Origin: Paenibacillaceae bacterium | GTDB taxonomy: Bacteria > Bacillota > Bacilli > Paenibacillales > Paenibacillaceae | DNA length: 64,000 nt | Reading direction: 5' to 3' | NCBI GenBank assembly: GCA_004134985.1 | Contig: REGQ01000059.1 | Location: 48,564-112,563 of the forward strand | Shown here: positions 50,644-59,321 of the stretch, one piece after another | Numbering within the stretch: the stretch's first letter is position 1 | Layout: every line of letters starts with the position of its first letter | Position numbers and translations under genes: made by a program | The notes under the pieces: generated by a model | Databases searched by the model: none | What the model saw: the letters and a program-made list of their open reading frames with translations, nothing else | Told to the model about the DNA's origin: nothing

Positions 50644-51426
50644 ATGCGTTTTGAAGGGAAAATTGTAATTGTTACTGGATCAGGCAAAGGAATAGGAAGA
50701 GGGATTGCGCTTGAGTTCGCGGCTGAAGGGGCAATAGTGATCATTGCGACTCTGGGGCGCGAAGAAGGTCTGGATACAGAATCTTATATTCGCTATCATG
50801 GCGGAAAAGCGATGTTTATCCAAACCGATGTCGGTTCGGAAGACAGCATTAGGAGTATGGTAGAAAAGGTCATCCAAGTTTACGGGCAAATCGATGTGCT
50901 TGTTAACAATGCGGGCATCACGCAGTTTAAGCCAATGCTGGAGGCTACGGTAGAGGATTGGGACAAAGTTATCAATATTGACCTGCGGGGCGTATTCCTG
51001 TGCAGCAAACATACGGCTACCTACATGGTAAAGCAGAATAAGGGTGCAATCGTCAATATTTCCTCTAACCATGCCCTTTCGACTTTGCCCGATACGGAGA
51101 TCTATGCCGCGGCGAAGGCAGGAGTGAATGGTATGACACGCAGTATGGCGCTTAGTTTGGGCAAATCGGGCATTCGCGTCAATGCGATCTGTCCGGGATT
51201 TACGGATACGCCACACTATCGGAGCTGGCTACAAAAAGATGGAAATGCCGCCGAGGTGGAGCAGGAAGTGCATTTTATGCATGCAGGGCACCGAATCAGT
51301 ACCCCGCAGGATATCGGAAAGCTGGCGCTCTTTCTTGCCTCCGATGATGCGGAGATGATTACGGGGACGGAAATGCTGATCGACGGAGGCATGTCCGCAA
51401 AGTTGTATAATTCGGTGCTGTGCTAA
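50644..51426 (+). CDS. Short-chain dehydrogenase/reductase of the galactonate locus
   Basis: This 260-residue SDR has the cofactor motif TGSGKGIG (residues 10-17), NNAG near 87, the catalytic Ser in NISSNHA and Tyr-x3-Lys in YAAAKAG, and a closing TGTEMLIDGGM. It probably oxidises or reduces a sugar or sugar acid feeding dgoD. AGGAGTG is 6 bp before the ATG at 50644; a GTG at 50635 overlaps the site. It is followed by the broken kdgK within 20 bp, so it heads the operon. Confidence 0.85.
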   Translation: MRFEGKIVIVTGSGKGIGRGIALEFAAEGAIVIIATLGREEGLDTESYIRYHGGKAMFIQTDVGSEDSIRSMVEKVIQVYGQIDVLVNNAGITQFKPMLEATVEDWDKVINIDLRGVFLCSKHTATYMVKQNKGAIVNISSNHALSTLPDTEIYAAAKAGVNGMTRSMALSLGKSGIRVNAICPGFTDTPHYRSWLQKDGNAAEVEQEVHFMHAGHRISTPQDIGKLALFLASDDAEMITGTEMLIDGGMSAKLYNSVLC

Positions 51427-51445
51427 TTCGGAGGGCTGATTCTAT

Positions 51446-52416
51446 ATGCAAAAATACTGCGATGTAGTGACAATCGGTGAAAGCATGGTGCTGTTCCAGC
51501 CCTTGAACGAAGGGGCACTGTCTTATGCTCCCATGTTTCAGCGTACGGTTGCTGGAGCCGAATCTAATGTGGCGATCGGGTTAAGGCGACTCGGAAAAAC
51601 CGCGCGCTGGATCAGCCGGGTTGGTCGCGATCCTTTTGGTGAAACCATCGCTGCGACTCTTGCCTGAGAAGGAGTGGATACTTCTCAGGCAATTTGGGAC
51701 GAAACAGCATCGACAGCCGTTTTCTTTAAAGAATTTAAAGGTTACGGGGATCCGAATGTATATTATTACCGCAAACACTCTGCAGCAAGCTAGCTTGCGC
51801 CGAGAGATATAAAGGGGGAATGGTTCAATAACGCCCGTCATCTGCATATAACCGGGATCACTCCGGCGCTTGGCACGGAATCGGCTGATGCGGTAGTTGA
51901 GCCATGAAGACGGCAAGGAAGATGGGGCTAACCGTTCCTTTGATCCGAATTTGCGGCGCAAGCTTTGGAGCGAGCAGGAGGCAAGAAAGTTTTGCTTTCG
52001 CTCATTCCTAGGTGTGATTTGTTCCTGCCGGTATAGAAGAAGCGAAGTTTCTTTTAGGTGCTATGGAGCGGGAGAAGTATGGAGAAACTTTCTTAGCAAT
52101 GGGACCATCTACAGTTGTTATCAAACTTGGGGTTGAGGGCTCCACTGGCTATGTCGGCGATGAAACGTATTATGCGCCAGGCTTTAAAATTGAACGCACC
52201 ATCGACACGGTCGGAGCGGGGGACGCTTTCGCCGCAGGACTTTTGTCGATATTGGCTGAAGCGCCGGATTGGAAGCCTGAGAGGCTTAAAGCATATATTC
52301 CCAGGGCGAATACTTACGGAGCGATGGCAACCCAGTACAAAGGAGACTGGGAAGGACTCCCCAGGCTTGAGGAACTCGAACGGATGCTACTTGGACAAAG
52401 TATCGTGATAAGATAA
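51446..52416 (+). pseudogene. kdgK: 2-keto-3-deoxy sugar-acid kinase (PfkB family), multiply disrupted
   Basis: The frame begins well (VVTIGESMVLFQPL, GAESNVAIGLRRLGK, ISRVGRDPFGE) and then meets a TGA at 51665-51667. Homology resumes in other frames (GVDTSQAIWDETASTAVFFK and GYGDPNVYYYRK). Near 52090 the terminal half reads ILKLG-like IKLGVEGS and DTVGAGDAFAAG with the catalytic Asp. At least one nonsense codon and several frameshifts make it dead. It would have phosphorylated KDG or KDGal produced by the dehydratase. Confidence 0.75.
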
Positions 52417-52473
52417 GCTCTTTACCGAAAGGAGTAAAAGCCATGAACTTAATGAACACGAATTATTGGAGAA

Positions 52474-52661
52474 AAAGTGGAAGTGACGATGAATACCGAT
52501 GGAGCGCTTAACATGATTCGGAACTGGCGCCGGGACTATGAAGGGACGATGTATGTCGGTGCCGGAACTGTGCTTGATGATGAGACAATGGCGAGGGCAG
52601 CAATCGATGCCGGTGCACAGTTTTTGATATCACCTAATGTAGACGAAAGCGTCATTCGTTA
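52474..52661 (+). pseudogene. eda: KDPG/KDPGal aldolase fragment
   Basis: The frame reads EVTMNTDGALNMIRNW, then GTMYVGAGTVLDDETMARAAIDAGAQF and LISPNVDESVI, the central part of a class I KDPG aldolase. About 30 N-terminal residues and the C-terminal half with the Schiff-base region are missing. The homology stops where the IS4 transposase remnant begins on the other strand (about 52676). With kdgK broken as well, the galactonate pathway cannot be completed from this locus. Confidence 0.7.
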
Positions 52662-52675
52662 CGGTGGCCATGGGA

Positions 52676-53097
52676 CAACGCAACATGCAGCTTAATTCCC
52701 GCTCTAAATTTTTTGTAGGGTGCCCATGGCAATTGCGAGCTGGGAGCGGTGACCGTTGTGGAGTCGATGAGCAGCAAATCTTTCGGAAGATTCAGATGAC
52801 GCCGGGTTGCACGGTTGCATTTTTTGATGATCAGGTTAAAAACGCGCTTGAATACGTCATAGGGTACGTCACCCTCTTTCCCGGAGAGCGCGGAATAATG
52901 CACGGGAATGAGGCCGTTCGTGGGGGCCTGTCTTGCACGAGCACGAAAACTCTCCCCCACAGGTAACAGGCTTGCGCGAGATATTGGAATCGGACGTAGA
53001 CCGTGAGTTTGTTTTTTGTTTCCCGTGTCCGTATAATTCGTCTGTCCTGTCAGCTCTTTTACTTCTTCTTCCGTAAGTACTTGTTTCAAAATATCTA
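52676..53097 (-). mobile_element. IS4-family transposase remnant
   Basis: On the minus strand the frame reads LTEEEVKELTGQTNYTDTG, then a long middle part, and ends LLIDSTTVTAPSSQLPWAPYKKFRAGIKLHVA. DSTT with the following PWAPY is the first catalytic Asp region of IS4 transposases. Both ends are missing and no terminal inverted repeats are recognisable. Its insertion or later deletion probably truncated the aldolase gene. Confidence 0.62.
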
Positions 53098-53098
53098 A

Positions 53099-53209
53099 AA
53101 AGATGCCGGATATACCGTAATCGCACCTGATCAGCGAGGTATAGGAGACTCCGAAAAAACAGATTCCGGATATGAAAAAGTTAACAGTGCCGAGGATATT
53201 TACACTTAG
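53099..53209 (+). pseudogene. Alpha/beta-hydrolase fragment
   Basis: The frame KDAGYTVIAPDQRGIGDSEK continues as TDSGYEKVNSAEDIY before a TAG. This is the oxyanion-side strand and loop of epoxide-hydrolase-like alpha/beta hydrolases. It is a 37-codon scrap next to the IS4 remnant. Confidence 0.55.
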
Positions 53210-53255
53210 CCCAAACGGCCCGGCGGATGCTGGATGCTGCCGAGATGTGGTAGAG

Positions 53256-53320
53256 TGTCGGATGACAAGAATATGTACCGAATGCCGAAAAAGGCCAAGA
53301 ATGTATACCGATTGCCGATG
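53256..53320 (+). repeat. R2-related end repeats, divergent copy f
   Basis: TGTCGGATGACAAGAATATGTACCGA and a second AAGAATGTATACCGA 30 bp later resemble R2 ends with altered spacing; no central hairpin is seen. Confidence 0.4.
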
Positions 53321-53336
53321 TAGGCTTGGTCTAGAA

Positions 53337-53397
53337 AGAAACGGCATAGCGAGTCCTCGTTTAAAACGAGGACTCGCTATGCCGTTTCTTTTTTTTA
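53337..53397 (+). terminator. Perfect 26-bp inverted repeat with T tail
   Basis: The arm at 53337-53362 (AGAAACGGCATAGCGAGTCC plus CGTTT) is an exact inverse of 53364-53389, with a one-base centre and at least seven following T residues. It may be an unusually long intrinsic terminator or the closed end of a mobile element. It lies just downstream of the SLH gene, which is on the opposite strand. Confidence 0.7.
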
Positions 53398-53434
53398 TAA
53401 AATTTCGCTTTTGAATGGTTTTGTCTGTTTGATA

Positions 53435-54682
53435 TTAAAACGAATCATAGAAATCATAATAGGCATACTTGTAGGTCATAACGGATGCGTACCATACGAC
53501 TTTCGTCTCACGATCGATGATAAAGCTCAAAATGTAACCATCCGTGTTATGGCGGGTAAAGCGCCGATCAGTTACGGGCTGCAAGACTCCTTTCGGATCT
53601 ATTTCAAATACATATTCCAGAATGTCGTTGCCCGAATATCCTCCTGTTCCATATTTCTTAATTACGTCGGATAACGTGCTCTTCCCTGGTTGAATGCCGC
53701 GACTGGTTACGAGAGGATGCGGATTTCCATCCTCGTGATCATAGACATTCCATCTATTCACAAGTCCATTCTTGTCGAAGCCGACTTTTAAATTGCTATA
53801 ATTGAAATTATCAAATATATCCTGCTCCTCATCGGTTAAGGAAAATCGGCTATCAACCTCCGTTTTATTCATTCCCAACTTTATAGAGGCTTGGCTACTA
53901 TTGTTCTTGTCATAGACGTATAAATCTTCAGTTGTGACTGGTATATATGAGAAATATTCGGTGTTCTGTATTGGAGTTAGCTGCGGAGATTCGTGCAACA
54001 ATGACGGGTTGGATGGTTCTTGCGGTCGAAATCCAATGTTCATGTAACCCTTGAGTGACAATACCCTTAACCATGCCAGCGCCTCTGCGCGCGTCAGGCT
54101 GGCTTCGCCGTCAAACGTTTCTAGAGACGGATCAAGTTCGACAGGAATAAGTTGATTCCCGACGAGGTAACGAATGGCATTTTCTCCGGAATAATTGACG
54201 CCGGTAATGCCGGCAACAATCTCCGCGGCGGTTTGCCTATTAACTGCCTTGAATTTCTCGGATGGCCGTTCGATTCCTTTTGCAGGGAGGTTGTTGTGTT
54301 TAGCCATTCGATAAGGCCCTTCTTCCCAATTGGGACCAGTGCTTCCGGGAAGAGCCGCTCCCAGTAGCTTAAACAACATTTTTAATAACTCGGCTTCGCT
54401 GACGGGCCTATCGGGTTGATAAGATCCGTTACTGTAACCGTGAACGATCTGATAGTTCATTGCCCAAACAAAAAGCTCTTTGGACCAATGATCGTCTAGT
54501 TCGGGAAGAGCGGATATTTCAAGTAAAAATTCGAAATCATCTGACAGATATCTTGTAGATGAAGTATTCTCTTCATCCGCAAAGGATTCTGCAAGTGCGG
54601 GCGTGATGGCGTTGCTTGCACCAAGCGTAAGGAGTAGCGTGAGTATCCCCGCGGATACTTTGATATTGAACTTCTTTGTCAT
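53435..54682 (-). CDS. Secreted SLH-domain protein
   Basis: The 415-residue protein has a Sec signal peptide (hydrophobic VSAGILTLLLTLGASNA with a likely AxA-type cleavage near ALAES at about residue 31). SLH motifs follow (DDHWSKELFVWAMNYQIVHGYSNGSYQPDRPVSEAELLKML, a second degenerate one and SLTRAEALAWL). These bind secondary wall polymer, so the protein sits on the cell surface. The C-terminal half (about residues 240-415) is unrecognised, with repeated Tyr/Asp-rich strands. It is monocistronic, on the minus strand, and intact amid broken genes. Confidence 0.8.
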   Translation of the reverse strand: MTKKFNIKVSAGILTLLLTLGASNAITPALAESFADEENTSSTRYLSDDFEFLLEISALPELDDHWSKELFVWAMNYQIVHGYSNGSYQPDRPVSEAELLKMLFKLLGAALPGSTGPNWEEGPYRMAKHNNLPAKGIERPSEKFKAVNRQTAAEIVAGITGVNYSGENAIRYLVGNQLIPVELDPSLETFDGEASLTRAEALAWLRVLSLKGYMNIGFRPQEPSNPSLLHESPQLTPIQNTEYFSYIPVTTEDLYVYDKNNSSQASIKLGMNKTEVDSRFSLTDEEQDIFDNFNYSNLKVGFDKNGLVNRWNVYDHEDGNPHPLVTSRGIQPGKSTLSDVIKKYGTGGYSGNDILEYVFEIDPKGVLQPVTDRRFTRHNTDGYILSFIIDRETKVVWYASVMTYKYAYYDFYDSF

Positions 54683-54843
54683 GACAATGAGATGGTCCCT
54701 TCGTTACGGAGTTTAGTGTGATCTTTATGTACTATCTCAGTATAATCGAAGGCGATATTATAGATAAAGGAAAATTTTATTATTTATTACATGGTGTATA
54801 TAGCAGCGGAGGGCCTTCGCTACCGTTATCTTATGACCACCAA

Positions 54844-55091
54844 TCGCTGATGTGCTGTCTATGACCGTAAGAGAAGCGATTGATTACTTCGGTGGGGAAC
54901 AGAGACATCTTACGAAAGCTGCAGGCGATGAGCGACGTCGGTCTGGACTATCTGTCACTCGGCCAACCGCTGAGTACGCTATCCGGCGGTGAATGTCAGC
55001 GGATCAAGTTGGCAAGCGAGTTGCACAAGCAGGGTAGCATCTATGTTATGGACGAACCTACGACAGGGCTACATATGTCGGACATCAACCC
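54844..55091 (+). pseudogene. UvrA-like ATPase C-terminal fragment
   Basis: The frame [15 protein letters not shown] shifts after a few bases to [42 protein letters not shown] and [14 protein letters not shown]. These are the UvrA signature (LSGGE), Walker B (DEPT) and following loop. The zinc finger and the end of the protein are missing. The open frame continues directly into WYL-domain sequence, so a hybrid of about 170 residues could be translated from 54880, but it would have no complete domain. Confidence 0.68.
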
Positions 55092-55389
55092 AACCGAAAG
55101 CGAATTTCAGCCGCGACGTCCATCTCCTTCTGAGCCAATGAAGGCAATACCGGAGATGGTGGTTCATCTTCGTTTCGACCCGAGCGTGCGGCAGCGGGTG
55201 CTGGAGCATTTCCACGAAGAATGCGAACAGACAGAAGACGGCTTGGACGTTCGTACCGTGATTTACGACCCGGAATACGCCGTACTGCTTGTCCTGAGCT
55301 ACGGGTTGAACGTCACGGTTCTGGCTCCGGATGAGCTCAAGCATAGTGTGATGAAGATGGCAAGAGAGATCCAGCTAAGGTATAGCTGA
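55092..55389 (+). pseudogene. WYL-domain (YafY-like) regulator C-terminal fragment
   Basis: In frame with the UvrA remnant, the sequence continues [22 protein letters not shown], then [39 protein letters not shown]. This is the closing part of a WYL-domain regulator. The HTH and the WYL strand itself are missing. The deletion joining the two genes happens to keep the reading frame. Confidence 0.6.
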
Positions 55390-55535
55390 AGTGAGCATCG
55401 AATGCTTGCCGACAAAGCTAAAACGAGTTAAACAGCAACTTGTAATTAAAAGGCTGCCTTTCTCCTTATTCCTGGGGAAACGACCAATAGTACTCCCCAA
55501 TATCATTTCCGCATGTTTGGGATTCCGAGGTGGTT

Positions 55536-55746
55536 CACACTCGGCAAGCGATCGGAATGCTACTCGGCCCGTTTCTTGGCGGCTGGTAATTCGAATGGGG
55601 CGGATTCCGCCTCCCGTTTCTCGTAGCTGCGAGCCTCACTTTGCTTGATGCATGCTGCTGCTGGCTATTCTGAAGGAACCACATAACCGTCACCAGCAAG
55701 GCGACACTTCCCCGTTCGTTCTTCTCCGTAATCTGACTTTGCCCCG
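55536..55746 (+). pseudogene. MFS transporter fragment (helices 5-6), inverted relative to its N-terminal part
   Basis: One plus-strand frame reads AIGMLLGPFLGGW, a TAA, FEWGGFRLPFLVAASLTLLDA. A second frame reads LKEPHNRHQQGDTSPFVLLRNLTLP, the loop after helix 6. In an MFS protein this follows the part encoded at 55737-56012, but that part is on the minus strand. The two pieces abut near 55740, so an internal inversion broke the gene. Confidence 0.6.
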
Positions 55747-56012
55747 CTGGTGTCCCGGATAGATGTCTGCCAATAGCGCCAAGCCTGCGGTCCAGGAAGC
55801 TGCAGCCGCGATACCCTGAAGAACGCGGGCAATAAGGAGCATCCAGAACCCGCTCGCATAGGCGAACAGAAGCGTCGCGGCGGCGAGGCCGAGCAATCCT
55901 AATAGCAGTGGCCTCTGGCGTCCGACCCGATCGGACCATATCCCCATAATGGGGGAAGCGATCAATAAGGCTAGAGCATATCTGCCAAAGAGTAGGCCGA
56001 TGGAAGCTTGAT
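55737..56012 (-). pseudogene. MFS transporter fragment (helices 1-4)
   Basis: The minus-strand frame reads ALALLIASPIMGIWSDRVGRQRPLLLGLLGLAAATLLFAYASGFWMLLIARVLQGIAAAASW and ends LLADIYPGHQRGK. This contains the conserved MFS loop 2-3 motif (GxxSDRxGRRRP-like) and helix 4. The start is cut by the IS3 left end at about 56013, and the continuation lies inverted at 55536-55746. Confidence 0.65.
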
Positions 56013-56590
56013 ATTATCCCCTTTAAGTAGACAGTGTGTAAAAAGCGCATTAAAGTCTACTTTGAGGGGATTTTTCATGGGAGAAAAACTGAAGACTTAC
56101 GACATCGAATTCAAGTGCGAGGCTGTAGCGATGTGCCTAGAGGAAGGTCTTGGCTACAAGACGGTAGCCAAGGTTTTGGGGATTGACGACAGGATGGTTC
56201 GAAGATGGGTCGCTCACTACGAGCAGGAAGGAATCGAAGGGCTCAAGGAAAAGAGAGGAACTTTGACGGGCTCGAAAAAAGGAAGACCGAAGAACCCAAA
56301 ACCTTGGAGGAAGAAGTCTTGCGGCTGCGAGCGGAAAATGCCTTGCTAAAAAAGCTATGGAAACTGCAAAGGGGGCAAGAACAAAGCGACGTCAAACCTA
56401 CCAAGCCATTGAAGCGCTAACCAGCAACTATCCGGTGGCGCTGTCGTGCGAGCTAGCAGGCATCGCTCGAAGCAGCTACTACATATGGGCAGCCACAAAA
56501 CGTAATCCAACGCCCAGACAAATCGAAGAACAAGCTCTGAAAGAGAAAATCCTGGAATCCCATGCCCAACTAAAGGGCATTTACGGGTAC
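56013..56590 (+). mobile_element. IS3-family element, truncated
   Basis: The left end carries TCCCCTTTAAGTAGAC (56016-56031), inverted as GTCTACTTTGAGGGGA at 56055-56070. orfA (HTH of IS3 type, then a leucine zipper LEEEVLRLRAENALLKKLW) runs from ATG 56077 with a frameshift near 56285. The slippery AAAAAAG at 56345-56351, in the correct phase for a -1 shift, leads into orfB (ATG 56357: TYQAIEALTSNYPVALSCELAGIARSSYYIW). orfB stops matching after GIYGYP at about 56588, where R3 copy b begins. The right end is missing, so the element is inactive. Confidence 0.75.
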
Positions 56591-56724
56591 CCCAGGAAGC
56601 CCATCCCCCTGGGCAGCAATCCGGCATCGAACGGCGGCTTTTTGGGGCATGAAGCATCATTCTGCTGCAAAAATACCCTACGAGCTTTTCGGGGCTTGGG
56701 ATTTCGTTTGACGAGCATAGAAGC
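56591..56724 (+). repeat. R3 dispersed repeat, copy b, splitting IS3 orfB
   Basis: About 135 bp matching 46400-46533 begins right after the orfB codons for GIYGYP. The rest of orfB does not resume after it, so the insertion was accompanied by loss of the IS right part. An R1-like right core (GATTACGCTAACAAGCAGAA) follows at 56756. Confidence 0.65.
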
Positions 56725-56942
56725 GTTGTCAGAGGTTTTGTATTGTATTAAGGGGATTACGCTAACAAGCAGAATAGTTACAATATGTGGTAATATATTA
56801 ATACGAACCTTCCGCTTATTGATGGAGGTTTTTTGCGTTCACCCGGCTTTTTTTATTTGGAAGAGAACGTTGTGGAAAAGGGATGGAAGCGTTTCTGTGA
56901 AATTCCGGTGCGTCATGGGGCGGCTTGTGACAGTTTCTCGTA

Positions 56943-56990
56943 AAAACACGAACATTAATGAAAAATATGTTTTTTTTGTTCGCGTTTTTC
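56943..56990 (+). promoter_or_regulatory. Inverted pair of PurR boxes upstream of purF
   Basis: AAAACACGAACATT (56943-56956) and the inverse of AAAAACGCGAACAA (56977-56990) each contain the CGAAC core of the Bacillus PurR box. They face each other at about the separation known for PurR operators. This predicts PRPP-relieved repression of purF. The remaining 56782-56940 and 57000-57227 DNA has no recognised gene. Confidence 0.65.
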
Positions 56991-57227
56991 GTTGACTTAC
57001 TGCTGCCAGGCTGGTAAACTGCTTGGTGTATAGTTGAAATCACGCTTTTGGCAGCCGTTAGAGTTTGCAGGGACGTCGAGGACACCGTAAAGGTTGCGAA
57101 GTTAGACGAAACGCTGCAGTAGATATCAAGATAGAGACCGAGATCAGGTACAGTGGTGCCGACATTAGAACTCGAGTATACCGGGGGTTGGCCTGAAGGC
57201 CCTCAGCACAAGGAAAGGATGAGGTGA

Positions 57228-58727
57228 ATGCTAGGGCATTACACGCGTCCGTCTTCCAAGTTGGAGACGGCGGCCCAATGGCAAGGCGATTACTACAACG
57301 AGGGCGTCGACGAGGGAGGCGCGTTGGACAAACTGAAGGAAGAATGCGGTGTGTTTGGCGTTTACGGCCATCCCGATGTGTCGTTACTATCGTATTACGG
57401 CCTGCACGCTTTGCAACATCGCGGACAGGAGAGCGCAGGGATTTGCACATCTGACAACGGCAACTTTCATTATCATCGCGGCATGGGGCTCGTCAAGGAA
57501 GTGTTCGACAACGCCAAGCTGGCGAAACTGCCGGGTTCGATGGGCATTGCGCATGTGCGTTACTCGACGGCCGGCGAAAGCAAGCTGGCGAACGCTCAGC
57601 CGCTCGTGTTCCGGTACCGTGCGGGTAATCTGGCGCTGGCGACCAACGGAAACCTGGTGAATGCGATGGAGATTCGCCGCAAGCTGGAGGCGCAGGGGTC
57701 GATTTTTCAGACGACCAGCGATACCGAAGTGGTGGCCCACCTGATCGCTCGCTCACAGCAAGAAGACATTGTCGAAGCGATCAAGGAAGCGCTGCGGCAA
57801 GTGACCGGCGGGTTCGCCTTCCTGGTGATGACCAAGGACAAGCTGATCGCGGCGCGCGATCGCCACGGTCTGCGGCCGTTCGTTATCGGCCGGCTCGGCG
57901 ACGCGTATTTGTTCTCATCGGAGTCGTGTGCCTTCGACACGATCGGTGCCGAATTAGTGCGCGATGTGGCGCCCGGCGAGTTGTTCGTGCTGGATGATTC
58001 GGGCATGCGCGCAGACCGCTTCGCCGACTTCGAACGCCGAGCGATCTGCTCTATGGAGTATGTCTATTTCGCTCGCCCGGACAGCGATATCGACGCCGTG
58101 AACTTGCACACCGCCCGCAAACGGAGTGGCCGCCGGCTCGCTATTGAGTCGTTCGTCGACGCCGATGTCGTGATCGGCGCACCGGACTCGGGTACTTCCG
58201 CGGCGATCGGCTATGCCGAGCAGTCCGGCATCCCGTACGAGCTCGGACTGATCAAAAACCGCTTCTCCGGCCGCACCTTCATCGAGCCGAGCCAGGAGCT
58301 GCGTGAGCTCGGTGTAAAGATGAAGTATTCGGCGGTGCGCAAAGTGGTCGAGGGCAAGCGGGTCGCCCTCATCGACGACTCGTTCGTGCGCGGCACGACT
58401 GCGCGACGCATCGTCAACCTGCTGCGCGACGTCGGCGCGACCGAGGTGCATATGCGGATTGCTTCGCCGCCTTCTATGAACCCGTGCTTTTACGGGATCG
58501 ACACTCCTTCACGCAAGGATCTGGTCGCTTCCACTTTGTCGGTGGAGGAAATTCGCCAAATGCTTAACGCGGACTCGCTGGTATTTTTAAGCAAGGATGG
58601 GCTGCTTGAGACGATCGGCCAAGGGGAAGGCGAGGAGAACCGCGGTCTGTGTACCGCGTGCTTTGATAACGTCTACCCGACCCTGGTGGAGAATGAGGAA
58701 GAAGCGCTCGGCTGCGGCTGCGATTGA
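57228..58727 (+). CDS. purF: Amidophosphoribosyltransferase, orphan copy
   Basis: This 499-residue enzyme makes phosphoribosylamine from PRPP and glutamine, the first step of purine synthesis. A propeptide of about 39 residues precedes the catalytic Cys40 in EECGVFGV. The Ntn glutaminase domain spans to about residue 270 and the PRPP motif is VALIDDSFVRGTT. The four iron-sulfur Cys residues are visible (AICSMEY, NPCFYG and CTACF), as in the Bacillus-type oxygen-sensitive enzyme. GAGGTGA precedes the ATG. Its GC content is clearly higher than its neighbours, and no other pur gene is nearby, so it is either a transferred copy or the remains of a rearranged operon. Confidence 0.9.
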   Translation: MLGHYTRPSSKLETAAQWQGDYYNEGVDEGGALDKLKEECGVFGVYGHPDVSLLSYYGLHALQHRGQESAGICTSDNGNFHYHRGMGLVKEVFDNAKLAKLPGSMGIAHVRYSTAGESKLANAQPLVFRYRAGNLALATNGNLVNAMEIRRKLEAQGSIFQTTSDTEVVAHLIARSQQEDIVEAIKEALRQVTGGFAFLVMTKDKLIAARDRHGLRPFVIGRLGDAYLFSSESCAFDTIGAELVRDVAPGELFVLDDSGMRADRFADFERRAICSMEYVYFARPDSDIDAVNLHTARKRSGRRLAIESFVDADVVIGAPDSGTSAAIGYAEQSGIPYELGLIKNRFSGRTFIEPSQELRELGVKMKYSAVRKVVEGKRVALIDDSFVRGTTARRIVNLLRDVGATEVHMRIASPPSMNPCFYGIDTPSRKDLVASTLSVEEIRQMLNADSLVFLSKDGLLETIGQGEGEENRGLCTACFDNVYPTLVENEEEALGCGCD

Positions 58728-58762
58728 GGTAGGCAGAGCGGTTTGGTGGCTGGATGATATGA

Positions 58763-58933
58763 ATGAATATTGGTTTCATTGTTTTTGAAAGAAAATATAT
58801 TGGACACGGAATAGACTTAGCTCAACTAACTGAAGACGGCATTTTAATTGCCGAAAAAACTTCTTTTGATAATAGATTAGACAATGCCGAAATAATTGTT
58901 TCTTCTCCATATACACGCGCTTTGCTGTTTTAA
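58763..58933 (+). pseudogene. Histidine phosphatase family N-terminal fragment
   Basis: The 56-codon frame contains DLAQLTEDGILIAEKTSFDNRL and AEIIVSSPYTRAL, the conserved first half of phosphoglycerate-mutase-like phosphatases. The RHG catalytic motif near the N-terminus is replaced by FERKYIG, and the protein ends abruptly. A minus-strand membrane-protein fragment starts at the junction. Confidence 0.55.
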
Positions 58934-59138
58934 AGTACAGGAAAGTGAGATAGTAACTCATAAGAATGATACTGGTAGCAAAGAAGATGTTTCCTAACAA
59001 TTCGTCGCTTATTCTAATAACATAAGCAGCTACACCAGTTGAAAAAACCATGAAGATGGTTTCCACTTTGTTTTTTTGCTCTTCTTTGCTGTGGTTCCTT
59101 ATTAGGGCTTGAGTGTTCAATAAAACAGATCGTCTCAA
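58928..59138 (-). pseudogene. Membrane-protein fragment
   Basis: From the minus-strand ATG at 59138 the frame encodes a Lys/Glu-rich start and two hydrophobic helices (TIFMVFSTGVAAYVI and IFFATSIILMSYYLTFLYF). It then runs into the reverse complement of the phosphatase fragment at about 58928. The C-terminal part appears to have been replaced at that junction. Family not recognised. Confidence 0.4.
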
Positions 59139-59140
59139 GC

Positions 59141-59199
59141 TGTCGGGTTACAAGAACATTATCTCAGTAATGGCCGCGTAGATCGCGGCTTTTTGCGTT
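59141..59199 (+). repeat. R2 dispersed repeat, copy g (left part)
   Basis: TGTCGGGTTACAAGAACATT is followed by the hairpin GGCCGCGTAGATCGCGGC and TTTTT. The hairpin sequence differs from other R2 copies; no right end is present. Confidence 0.5.
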
Positions 59200-59321
59200 A
59201 TGGGATAAACGTCATTGACTGCGTTATTCCCGTTCGGGAAACTCAGGTCATCATACTGCATATTGAAGTTGCTCTGGTTAACTTTCGGATCAGCCAATTC
59301 ACGTTCCAATTGGAGAATGCG

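Noticed and set aside
54844..55389. The fused UvrA/WYL frame as a novel two-domain protein
   Set aside because: Both halves are incomplete, and the upstream UvrA part is frameshifted, so a deletion junction is the simpler explanation.
57387..58451. Long minus-strand open frames across purF
   Set aside because: They are shadows created by the high GC of purF, with no start sites or motifs.
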